From contig JAFVXN010000119.1 of assembly GCA_017501125.1 (NCBI GenBank), positions 1-5,743 of the forward strand: DNA of 5,743 bases, given 5' to 3'. Below the pieces are notes generated by a model. It did no database searches and was not told the DNA's origin. It saw nothing but the letters and a program-made list of their open reading frames with translations. The translations under genes were made by a program, and so were the position numbers. Positions 1 to 5,007 of this stretch are shown here, piece by piece (position 1 is the first letter of the stretch; each line of letters starts with the position of its first letter). This DNA is from Clostridia bacterium. GTDB lineage: Bacteria; Bacillota; Clostridia; Christensenellales; Borkfalkiaceae.

Positions 1-1
1 A

Positions 2-562
2 GATAAATATTTGGTCGTAGGTGCAGACTTTGCAGGGTTTCCCTTAAAGGAGGCGGTTGTGGTGCACTTAGAGGCAAAGGGCTGGAAAATTCTCGACCTC
101 GGCGTAAAGAAAGACAGTGATCCCGACGACACCGATTTGATGTTCCATAGAGTGGGGCTTAGGGTCGGTGCGGAAATCTCGGAGGGCAACTACGAAAGGG
201 CGCTTTTGTTCTGCGGTACGGGTATGGGTATTCATATTGCGGCTAGCAAGTGTCCTCACGTCCACGCTGGCGTTGTAGAGAGTGTCCCTGCGGCAAGGCG
301 CGCGATTACGGGCAACGGCGTCAACGTGTTGACGATGGGCGCTTTTTACGTTGCTCCCGCTATGGGCTGTGACATCGCGGACGCTTATCTTAGCGGCGAA
401 CTTGGCGGCGACCAAAAGTGGTGGAAGAATTTCTACGAGTTCCACAAACTTGCCGTTGACGAGTTGGAGGAATTCGACTACGAGGAATACAAGAAGAACG
501 GCTTTAAGGTCAACAAACTCGGCGATTTCCCCTTGAAGTTGGAGACCAAACCCGAAGACTAA
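2..562 (+). CDS. RpiB/LacA/LacB-family sugar-phosphate isomerase, 5' end cut by window edge
   Basis: The predicted cytoplasmic enzyme belongs to the family that interconverts aldose and ketose phosphates (ribose-5-phosphate isomerase B, galactose-6-phosphate isomerase, tetrulose-phosphate isomerases). Near the N-terminus it has GADFAGFPLKE, matching the family's GxDHAGxxLK strand-loop, and in the middle CGTGMGIHIAASK, matching the active-site CGTGxGxxIAANK with its catalytic Cys. NVLTMGA matches the later NVLxxG strand. The first Met candidate is a TTG at 11, but the frame is open to the left edge (codons for D-K-Y before it) and the protein lacks only a few residues, so this TTG is probably an internal Leu and the true start lies outside. 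Two usual His positions differ: DHAG reads DFAG, and the HND preceding NVL reads GNG. The C-terminus runs about 35 residues past a typical 150-residue RpiB, with an acidic/aromatic tail. Substrate is therefore unassigned; family assignment is secure. Confidence 0.9.
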   Translation, partial: DKYLVVGADFAGFPLKEAVVVHLEAKGWKILDLGVKKDSDPDDTDLMFHRVGLRVGAEISEGNYERALLFCGTGMGIHIAASKCPHVHAGVVESVPAARRAITGNGVNVLTMGAFYVAPAMGCDIADAYLSGELGGDQKWWKNFYEFHKLAVDELEEFDYEEYKKNGFKVNKLGDFPLKLETKPED

Positions 563-591
563 TTAACGATACTCGTGTACGGATTGAACGG

Positions 592-621
592 AAAAAACCG
601 ACCACCATGGTCGGTTTTTTT
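592..621 (+). terminator. Intrinsic terminator of the isomerase gene (probably bidirectional)
   Basis: The arms CCGACC (598-603) and GGTCGG (609-614) enclose a 5-base loop. A six-A run on the left and a seven-T run on the right extend the stem and supply the U-tract. It lies 30 bases after the isomerase stop. The A run makes it able to act on the minus strand as well, as a back-up for HU transcripts. Confidence 0.9.
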
Positions 622-637
622 GTTGATTTTTCAACGA

Positions 638-666
638 AAAAGCGGAGGCAATGCGCCTCCGCTTTT
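638..666 (-). terminator. Intrinsic terminator of the HU gene
   Basis: A stem of ten or more pairs, AAGCGGAGGC (640-649) with GCCTCCGCTT (655-664), has a 5-base loop. Read on the minus strand it is followed by a run of T (complement of 637-641). It starts 24 bases past the HU stop codon and sits back-to-back with the terminator of the convergent isomerase gene. Confidence 0.88.
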
Positions 667-689
667 ATAGCGTTTTCAAAGGGACGGAC

Positions 690-962
690 TCAGTTAAAAA
701 GATCCTTGTAGGCTTTCCCGAATTTGAGTACGGGTTTCTTGGAGGCGGCGATTTCCACCTTCTCCATCGTTTGAGGGTTGATGCCCGTTTTTGCGGCAAC
801 TTCTTTTACTTCGAAGGTGCCAAAACCTGCGAGGGAAACCTTATCCCCGTCCTGCAATGCCTTCGTGAGCACGTCAACGAACGCGTCGTAAGCGGTCGTT
901 GCGTCTTTTTGAGAGAACCTTGCTTTGTCTGCCAATGCTTTGATGAATTCGCCTTTGTTCAT
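690..962 (-). CDS. hup: HU-family nucleoid DNA-binding protein
   Basis: A 90-residue protein, the normal length for HU, which dimerises and bends DNA to organise the nucleoid. The N-terminal helical dimerisation region starts MNKGEFIKALADKA. GFGTFEV (46-52) leads into the beta-arm, and the intercalating Pro is kept in GINPQT (Pro63). KAYKDLFN closes the C-terminal helix. The arm is less Arg-rich than in Bacillus HU: positions usually R53, R55, R58 and R61 read K, V, K and I. The ATG is preceded 8 bases upstream by AAGGGGA on the minus strand, and the stop is TGA. The gene stands alone, with its own consensus promoter upstream and a hairpin terminator downstream. The IHF branch is less likely, given single-copy housekeeping-like context and sequence closest to HU. 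Confidence 0.96.
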   Translation of the reverse strand: MNKGEFIKALADKARFSQKDATTAYDAFVDVLTKALQDGDKVSLAGFGTFEVKEVAAKTGINPQTMEKVEIAASKKPVLKFGKAYKDLFN

Positions 963-995
963 GTGAATAATCCCCTTTTCAAAAAATTATTTATC

Positions 996-1008
996 AAGGT
1001 TTAACCTT
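996..1008. promoter_or_regulatory. Inverted repeat in the HU 5' leader
   Basis: AAGGTT and AACCTT are perfect 6-base arms around a single T. It lies just downstream of the predicted HU transcription start (about 1012) and upstream of the ribosome binding site. It could be an operator for a dimeric repressor. The one-base centre makes it unsuitable as an RNA hairpin. The function is inferred only from symmetry and position. Confidence 0.4.
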
Positions 1009-1018
1009 AATTTCCCAT

Positions 1019-1047
1019 ATTATACCGCAGTTTCCGTTTTTTGTCAA
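1019..1047 (-). promoter_or_regulatory. Consensus sigma-A promoter of the HU gene
   Basis: On the minus strand, TTGACA (1047-1042) and TATAAT (1024-1019) are separated by exactly 17 bases, a full match to both hexamers. The predicted start is near 1012, giving a leader of about 50 bases. A second TTGACA lies ten bases farther upstream (1057-1052), with only a weak -10 (GAAACT) at matching distance. Such strength fits an abundant nucleoid protein. Confidence 0.93.
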
Positions 1048-1093
1048 GGCTTGTCAATAAAAAAGAGATTGTCGCGGCAAAGTGGTGAAGATA

Positions 1094-1117
1094 TAAAAAT
1101 CCGCCCTAAAAGGGCGG
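1094..1117 (-). terminator. Intrinsic terminator of rplI
   Basis: CCGCCC (1101-1106) and GGGCGG (1112-1117) pair around a 5-base A/T loop, followed on the minus strand by ATTTTTATAT. It starts 6 bases past the rplI stop. The U-tract begins with an A, so read-through into the HU promoter region is possible but probably small. Confidence 0.85.
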
Positions 1118-1123
1118 TTTCTA

Positions 1124-1564
1124 TTATTGCGGTTGAACTTGCACGTTGATTTTAGCGGAGATGTTCTCCATCAATCTAATTTCAGCGGGGAAAGTGCCCG
1201 TTGTCTTGAAGGAATCCATACGGATTTTCTTCTTGTCGACGTCGAACCCTTTTTCTGCGAGTGCCGCCGCGACGTGTGCTGAGGTGACGGAGCCAAAGAC
1301 TTTCCCGTTCTCGCCCGTCTTGATGGAGACGACTACCGTTTGCCCGTCGAGCGACGCAGCGAGTGCTTTTTGCGCCTTGATTTCCTCAGCCTTGTGGTAA
1401 TCGGCTGCCGCCTTCTTTTGATTTGCTTCGTTGACACCGCTAGCGGTGGCAGGGTCGGCGAGCCCTTTTTTGATCAAGAAATTCTTCCCGTATCCGTCGG
1501 CGACTTCGATGACGTCGCCCTTTTTGCCTGTTCCTTTGACGTCCGTTTTCAATATAACTTTCAT
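1124..1564 (-). CDS. rplI: 50S ribosomal protein L9
   Basis: A 146-residue protein of normal L9 length, which binds 23S rRNA at the base of the L1 stalk. The N-terminal domain reads MKVILKTDVKGTGKKGD and continues into DGYGKNFLIKKGLA, fitting the L9 signature (Gly, Val, GY, NFL, G-x-A spacing). An Ala/Lys/Glu-rich helix (about 50-75) links it to the C-terminal domain with GKVFGSVT and the usual basic KKKIRM segment. The frame could start 18 codons earlier, at 1618, but that stretch overlaps the promoter and is not L9-like. The ATG at 1564 has GGAG 8 bases upstream and gives the family N-terminus. L9 usually lies with rpsF-ssb-rpsR or before dnaB; here it has a private promoter and terminator and its neighbours are unrelated. 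Confidence 0.97.
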   Translation of the reverse strand: MKVILKTDVKGTGKKGDVIEVADGYGKNFLIKKGLADPATASGVNEANQKKAAADYHKAEEIKAQKALAASLDGQTVVVSIKTGENGKVFGSVTSAHVAAALAEKGFDVDKKKIRMDSFKTTGTFPAEIRLMENISAKINVQVQPQ

Positions 1565-1589
1565 TTGCCTTTCTCCAAAGTTTTTTTCT

Positions 1590-1618
1590 ATTTTACAAGA
1601 AAAAATGAAAAATGTCAA
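1590..1618 (-). promoter_or_regulatory. Sigma-A promoter of rplI
   Basis: On the minus strand, TTGACA (1618-1613) is followed after 17 T-rich bases by TAAAAT (1595-1590). The predicted start is near 1583, about 19 bases before the rplI ATG. The leader is too short for an elaborate riboregulator. The divergent DUF1540 gene begins 53 bases upstream of the -35 box. Confidence 0.9.
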
Positions 1619-1670
1619 TAGAAAAGCGAAAAATGCTCACAATAATACTAACGAAACGGGAGGTGAAAGC

Positions 1671-1835
1671 ATGAAAAACTGTATGGACGTCAACAAGAAT
1701 ATCGGTTGCAACGTCACCGAGTGCAAGTTTAATTGCGCTGGCGACTATTGTACGCTCAGCAAAATCCACGTAGGCAATACCTGTGATTGCAACGCGGAAA
1801 GTTGCACTTGCTGTGACAGTTTCGAGAGAAAATAA
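1671..1835 (+). CDS. Small Cys-rich DUF1540 protein
   Basis: A 54-residue protein with ten cysteines (4, 13, 18, 22, 27, 38, 40, 45, 47, 48). The order CNVTECKFN, then DYCTLSKIHVG, then SCTCCDSFE matches the DUF1540 pattern as known from Clostridia and Bacilli (C-x-V-x-x-C-x-x-N ... C-x-x-x-x-I-x-V ... C-x-x-F). The role of the family is unknown; the Cys spacing suggests metal binding, which is inference. There is no signal peptide or membrane segment. The ATG is set by a strong GGGAGGTG (1658-1664), 6 bases upstream. Longer starts in the same frame (from 1431) run antisense through rplI and are rejected. The gene is divergent from rplI and is followed by its own terminator, so it is monocistronic. 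I could not identify a convincing -35/-10 pair for it; AATAATACT near 1641-1649 may be part of its promoter. Confidence 0.9.
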   Translation: MKNCMDVNKNIGCNVTECKFNCAGDYCTLSKIHVGNTCDCNAESCTCCDSFERK

Positions 1836-1853
1836 TCGAAATTTTACGAGAAG

Positions 1854-1880
1854 AACCGCTCTTGTGAAAGGGCGGTTTTT
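1854..1880 (+). terminator. Intrinsic terminator of the DUF1540 gene
   Basis: A ten-pair stem, AACCGCTCTT (1854-1863) with AAGGGCGGTT (1868-1877), has one G-U wobble and is closed by a GUGA loop of the stable GNRA class. A five-T run (1876-1880) follows and continues CTTT. It starts 18 bases past the stop codon. Confidence 0.9.
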
Positions 1881-1920
1881 CTTTGCACTTTTTTGCGACC
1901 ATTTGTTTGTGTTTTTTGGG

Positions 1921-1969
1921 CAAAAAAAGTAAAAAAATCGCCAAAAAAAGTATCTAAATTTGTAAAAAA
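1921..1969. other. Phased A-tracts upstream of the transporter promoter
   Basis: Four A-runs (1922-1928, 1931-1937, 1943-1949, 1964-1969) precede the -35 box. Their centres are about 9, 12 and 20 bases apart, close to one or two helical turns. The 11-mer CAAAAAAAGTA occurs twice, exactly 21 bases apart (1921 and 1942). This is expected to curve the DNA and could serve as an UP element for RNA polymerase alpha subunits. The A-tracts are seen; curvature and promoter stimulation are inferred. Confidence 0.55.
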
Positions 1970-1972
1970 GGG

Positions 1973-2001
1973 TTGACACTACATACTTTGTATGTTATAC
2001 T
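1973..2001 (+). promoter_or_regulatory. Sigma-A promoter P1 of the sugar-transport operon
   Basis: TTGACA (1973-1978) is followed by a 17-base spacer and TATACT (1996-2001). The predicted start is near 2008, giving a long leader of roughly 185 bases before the lipoprotein start. No other gene lies between, so this is the best candidate for the main operon promoter. Confidence 0.88.
1981..1995. promoter_or_regulatory. Inverted-repeat operator inside the P1 spacer
   Basis: ACATAC and GTATGT are perfect 6-base arms around TTT, filling 15 of the 17 spacer bases between the -35 and -10 boxes. A dimeric regulator bound here would block RNA polymerase directly, as is common for TetR, PadR, MarR or GntR-type repressors. 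The regulator family cannot be told from the site, and no regulator gene is in the window. Confidence 0.65.
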
Positions 2002-2025
2002 ATATGATAGAATCAGAGGGATAGT

Positions 2026-2055
2026 ATGCGCTTTTTTCAAAAACGCCCGATTTGA
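2026..2055 (+). CDS. Possible 9-codon leader ORF
   Basis: An ATG 18 bases after the predicted P1 start opens a short frame, MRFFQKRPI, ended by TGA. It is preceded by AGAGGG (2015-2020), with a 5-base gap, a reasonable ribosome binding site. Such short ORFs sometimes couple translation to control of the downstream gene. It is far too short for coding statistics. A similar-looking frame, MRKFFWRLF, starts at 2080 without a ribosome binding site. Both may be chance. Confidence 0.25.
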   Translation: MRFFQKRPI

Positions 2056-2079
2056 AGAAAATTTTTCTTACATTATAAT
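2052..2079 (+). promoter_or_regulatory. Possible second promoter P2
   Basis: TTGAAG (2052-2057), a 16-base spacer and a perfect TATAAT (2074-2079). The -35 match is four of six, so this is weaker than P1. Its start would fall near 2086 and give a leader of about 108 bases. The spacer contains the first GAAAATTTTTCT repeat. AT-rich DNA gives TATAAT by chance fairly often. Confidence 0.4.
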
Positions 2080-2095
2080 ATGCGAAAATTTTTCT
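2057..2095 (+). repeat. Two copies of a near-palindromic 12-mer
   Basis: GAAAATTTTTCT occurs at 2057-2068 and again at 2084-2095, with starts 27 bases apart. Within each copy GAAAA and TTTTC are inverted around a T. One copy lies in the P2 spacer and the other at its predicted start, so together they bracket the TATAAT box. They could be paired operator sites or could form alternative RNA hairpins in P1 transcripts. Confidence 0.45.
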
Positions 2096-2129
2096 GGCGG
2101 CTGTTTTAGAGCGGCGCGGTTGCTCGAGA

Positions 2130-2142
2130 GGGCAAAAAGCCC
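2130..2142 (+). other. Short GC hairpin in the operon leader
   Basis: GGGC (2130-2133) and GCCC (2139-2142) enclose a five-A loop, followed by a weaker CGAA/TTCG pair (2142-2152). There is no U-tract, so this is not a terminator. It lies 36 bases ahead of the ribosome binding site. No known riboswitch or T-box pattern was recognised in the leader (2008-2193). Confidence 0.3.
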
Positions 2143-2177
2143 GAAAAATTCGAAAAAGGTAAAGCTTCTCAACGGAT

Positions 2178-2184
2178 AAGGAGG
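2178..2184 (+). promoter_or_regulatory. Ribosome binding site that fixes the lipoprotein start
   Basis: AAGGAGG directly abuts the ATG at 2185, leaving no spacing for that codon, but sits 9 bases before the in-frame ATG at 2194. The start is therefore 2194, which also gives a cleaner signal peptide beginning MKKRR. Confidence 0.85.
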
Positions 2185-2193
2185 ATGAAGGAT

Positions 2194-3690
2194 ATGAAGA
2201 AAAGACGTATTGTATGTGGTGCTCTTGCGTGCTTGTTGGGGGTGGCCACTGTCGGCAGTTTTGCGTCTTGTACGGGTGCAGGCGGCAACGTAATTCTCGT
2301 CAAATATATGGAAGGCGGTTACGGTGGCGGTATGATGAGGCACTGGAAGGAAGAGTTTGAGGAATTGCATCCTGAATACAGGGTTGTCTTGGAGGGAAGC
2401 AATACGATGACTCAAGATTTCTTGACCCATCTTAGCACGGGTAGCAACCTTGGCGACGTCTACATGGTTTTGGAGACGGGTTGGCAAAAGGAAGCGGCTG
2501 CCGGTAAGTTGGCGTCCTTGGACGACGTTTACAAAGCACCTGCAGATTACGGCACGACTGGTGGCGATACGATTGCAGACTTCATGCAAGATTCGTTGCT
2601 TGAGTACGGTAAATTGAACTCTCCTCTTGCGGGCGATCATTACTACGCGATTCCTTGGTCGGACGGCCCTACGGGTATTGTCTACAACAAGACGATGTTC
2701 GAGACGTACGGCTGGGAGATCCCCGAGACGGTGGACGAGTTGGTTGAACTTTGCAACACGATAAACGCGGCAAAAGTTCCTACGGGCAACACGAAACAAC
2801 CTTACGTCAAGCCTTTCGCTATCTACGGCGCGTACGGCGATTACATAGGAGAAACGTGGTGGTTGCAATACGAAGGCGCCGAAAACTTTAGACGTTTCTT
2901 TGCGTACGAGACGATCACGGACGAGTCGGGCGCACAGAACCCCGTCGGCTATTTGCAACAAGGCCGCGTGGAGGCGCTTAAAGCGTTTGAGGAATTGTTC
3001 TTTGCCCCGACGGCAGACGAATATCATAGTTTCGGCAAGAAGAATATGACGCTCGGCGTAAGCACCCACACGGGCGCGCAACAAGACTTCGGTAATAAAT
3101 ACGCGGCGATGATCGTCGAAGGCGCATGGATGGAGAGTGAAGGCGCGACCTATCTCGACGGCTCTTTCGAGTACGAGATGATGCCTACTCCTTACGTAGA
3201 CGGCGCGATTAAAGACGAAACGACGGGCGAATACAAGCAAGTTCTTGCTTCGCAAGCAGGTGACTTCATGTGCGTTCCTAATGCGGCGAACAACGTTAAA
3301 GGTGCTATCGAGTTCTTGAAATACGTCAACTCTAGACAGGGTTGTGAATCGTACACGAGGGCGACGGGCGGCGCGATGAGACCTTACGAATATAAGGCGA
3401 GTGAGGTAAGCGGCGTTAGAGCGAGCGGTTTCATGGAATCCTGCTGGAGGGTTTACGAGAACAGTCAGGTTTCTTATCACTATTCCACTAGCCCGATGCA
3501 ATGGAGTAATAAACTTGGTAAGTGGGCTGGCGCTACGGGCGTCTACGACGCTATCGTTATCGGAAAGGAATGTACGCTTTTGGGCGACGGGTCTATTGAT
3601 AAGACTAGTTCCCAGGCTGTGAACATTTGCCAAAAATGCTACGATTACGCACTTAGAGAGTGGGATGCAATTTACGACGAAATTTCGTAA
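2194..3690 (+). CDS. ABC sugar transporter substrate-binding lipoprotein
   Basis: A 498-residue extracellular solute-binding protein of family 1 (UgpB/MalE-like, COG1653 type), predicted to be anchored to the outer face of the membrane and to deliver a carbohydrate to the permease. The signal peptide has a basic MKKRR start, a hydrophobic core to about residue 22, and a lipobox-like FASC with Cys26 as lipidation site; Phe at -3 is less common than Leu. A Gly-rich linker leads into ILVKYMEGG, the first strand. Typical features follow: W-x-x-E-F-x-x-x-xP-x-Y-x-V (about 49-65), HLSTGSNLGDVY (about 84-95), YYAIPWSDGPTGIVYNKTMFE (about 150-170), a hinge-region GDFMCVPNAANNVKGAIEFLKYV (about 356-378), and GGAMRP (about 392). 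First gene of an operon; the enzyme gene follows after 28 bases. The ligand cannot be assigned, though the neighbouring hydrolase-like gene suggests an oligosaccharide. P1 and its embedded operator probably control expression. Confidence 0.93.
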   Translation: MKKRRIVCGALACLLGVATVGSFASCTGAGGNVILVKYMEGGYGGGMMRHWKEEFEELHPEYRVVLEGSNTMTQDFLTHLSTGSNLGDVYMVLETGWQKEAAAGKLASLDDVYKAPADYGTTGGDTIADFMQDSLLEYGKLNSPLAGDHYYAIPWSDGPTGIVYNKTMFETYGWEIPETVDELVELCNTINAAKVPTGNTKQPYVKPFAIYGAYGDYIGETWWLQYEGAENFRRFFAYETITDESGAQNPVGYLQQGRVEALKAFEELFFAPTADEYHSFGKKNMTLGVSTHTGAQQDFGNKYAAMIVEGAWMESEGATYLDGSFEYEMMPTPYVDGAIKDETTGEYKQVLASQAGDFMCVPNAANNVKGAIEFLKYVNSRQGCESYTRATGGAMRPYEYKASEVSGVRASGFMESCWRVYENSQVSYHYSTSPMQWSNKLGKWAGATGVYDAIVIGKECTLLGDGSIDKTSSQAVNICQKCYDYALREWDAIYDEIS

Positions 3691-3718
3691 TCATCGAGAG
3701 TTGGTAGTCGAGGGTTAG

Positions 3719-4993
3719 ATGATGAAAAAGACGGTAAGATCCGACAAAGTGCATATCGCAGGGTGGGTGACCCCCCTGCCTGCACAAAAGGAAGGCGGGT
3801 TGGATCTTTGCAATCAGCGTCAATACGATTTGATTGCGGAGTGCGGTATCCGCGATATGTATGCGATTTTCGAGCGTAGCGCGATAGAGATCGACGGCAA
3901 GAACGCCTGTGAAAGGGCGCTCGAATATGCCTCCAAGGCAGGCGTCGGCTACTACGTGTGGGACGACAAAATAGCGGAGTTGCTCTTAGAGGGCGACGGG
4001 ACGGCGGTGAAGGAATACGTCAAAAAATACGAAAAGTATTCGGCGTACAGAGGCGTGCTCCTCAAAGACGAACCCAACGTAGAACAATTGCCGTGGGTTA
4101 AGCAAGCGAGAGAAAAGTGGGACGAATATTTCCCCGATAAAGATTGTTATACGAATCTTTTTCCTTCGCACGTAGATAGAGACTTGGCGAAACTGAAAGA
4201 GGGAGATACTTGGGAAGACGAGTATGTGAAAGCGTACTTAAAGGACGGGGCGCAACGCCTTTCCTACGATTTGTATCCCTTGCTTATCGAAGACGACGGT
4301 AGCATCTCGCAACAAAAAGAATTTTTGCACGATTTAGAGTTTTGTGCGGAGGCTGCGAAAGAGGCGGGCGTGCCCATGTGGGTGTTCATACAGGCGCTTA
4401 GTTATTCAAGGTGGCATCGCCACCCCGACGAGGCGGCGCTGAGATGGCAGATAATGACGTCTTTTGCGTACGGCGCTAAGGGTATCCAGTATTTTTGCTA
4501 CTATCCACCTACGGAAGATTCAGTTCTGACGGTGACGGAAGGATTCGTCACCAAAGAGGGGGAACCCACGACGGTATACGCCGCGGCGCAAAAAATTCAT
4601 CGCGAAATCCTTGCGTTTGAAAAGGAATATACGCAATACGACTACGCGGGCGTGATGCCGATTCGAGGGAGTGCGGCGACGGGGAAGAATTTTACTTACG
4701 ATTTGCTGACCTGTCCTATGACCTCTCACGAAAAGATACTCGGCGTAGAGGCGACGCAAGATACTTTGATAGGGGCGCTGAAGAAAGAAGACGGAGGGGA
4801 GGCCTTTTTCCTCGTCAACTACTGCGATCCTTACTATCACGAAACGGACGAAGTGGTGCTTCGACTGAACGGCGTAAAACAACTGGACGTATACGTAGGC
4901 GGCGTAAAACAACGTTTGACTAGCCAAGACGGCACGTACAGATTTAAGATTGAGGCAGGCGACGGAATTTTCGCTATGCTGACGGAAGATTAA
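3719..4993 (+). CDS. Cytoplasmic TIM-barrel glycoside-hydrolase-like protein
   Basis: A 424-residue protein without signal peptide or membrane segment. Visible motifs resemble the clan GH-A barrel fold: an early strand HIAGWVTPLP (12-21), strand-end YRGVLLKDEPN (110-120) where Glu118 is the natural acid/base candidate, LSYDLYPLL (181-189), PMWVFIQALSYSRWHRHPDE (219-238), and FAYGAKGIQYFCYYPP (249-264). The nucleophile is not obvious. Residues from about 350 form a beta-rich C-terminal domain (EAFFLVNY, DEVVLRLNG, YRFKIEAGDGIFAML), as in many glycosidases. A 13-base direct repeat, GGCGTAAAACAAC, at 4871 and 4901 encodes GVKQ twice, ten codons apart. Two ATG codons are adjacent (3719, 3722); GAGGG (3710-3714) allows either. 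Lying between the binding protein and the permease, it probably processes the imported sugar. I do not recognise a numbered GH family. Hydrolase activity is inferred from fold-like motifs and context. Confidence 0.75.
   Translation: MMKKTVRSDKVHIAGWVTPLPAQKEGGLDLCNQRQYDLIAECGIRDMYAIFERSAIEIDGKNACERALEYASKAGVGYYVWDDKIAELLLEGDGTAVKEYVKKYEKYSAYRGVLLKDEPNVEQLPWVKQAREKWDEYFPDKDCYTNLFPSHVDRDLAKLKEGDTWEDEYVKAYLKDGAQRLSYDLYPLLIEDDGSISQQKEFLHDLEFCAEAAKEAGVPMWVFIQALSYSRWHRHPDEAALRWQIMTSFAYGAKGIQYFCYYPPTEDSVLTVTEGFVTKEGEPTTVYAAAQKIHREILAFEKEYTQYDYAGVMPIRGSAATGKNFTYDLLTCPMTSHEKILGVEATQDTLIGALKKEDGGEAFFLVNYCDPYYHETDEVVLRLNGVKQLDVYVGGVKQRLTSQDGTYRFKIEAGDGIFAMLTED
4871..4913 (+). repeat. 13-base direct repeat inside the enzyme gene
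   Basis: GGCGTAAAACAAC is present at 4871-4883 and 4901-4913, exactly 30 bases apart and in the same frame. It encodes NGVKQL and GGVKQR in adjacent strands of the predicted C-terminal beta domain. It may reflect a recent small duplication or the same preferred codons for a repeated turn. Confidence 0.6.
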
Positions 4994-5007
4994 AGGGGGA
5001 ATGTTTT

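Noticed and set aside
629..1060. Repeated hairpins and TTGTC repeats considered as a CRISPR or mobile-element end
   Set aside because: The hairpins are ordinary terminators flanking convergent genes, and the TTGTC copies are -35 boxes; there is no repeat-spacer periodicity or transposase.
1565..1618. Longer rplI start adding 18 residues (MTFFIFSCKI...)
   Set aside because: The extension covers the promoter and the ribosome binding site of the shorter form and is unlike any L9 N-terminus.
1431..1670. N-terminal extension of the DUF1540 frame
   Set aside because: It runs antisense through rplI and its promoter; the strong ribosome binding site at 1658-1664 fixes the start at 1671.
2008..2193. 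Possible riboswitch or T-box in the long operon leader
   Set aside because: No conserved T-box sequence, no known aptamer core and no hairpin followed by a U-tract were seen; only short weak hairpins are present.
2068..3633. Long minus-strand open frame of 521 codons antisense to the lipoprotein gene
   Set aside because: It mirrors a clear solute-binding protein on the plus strand, has Arg/Val-rich low-quality composition, no ribosome binding site context and no recognisable domain. It arises from the codon use of the real gene.
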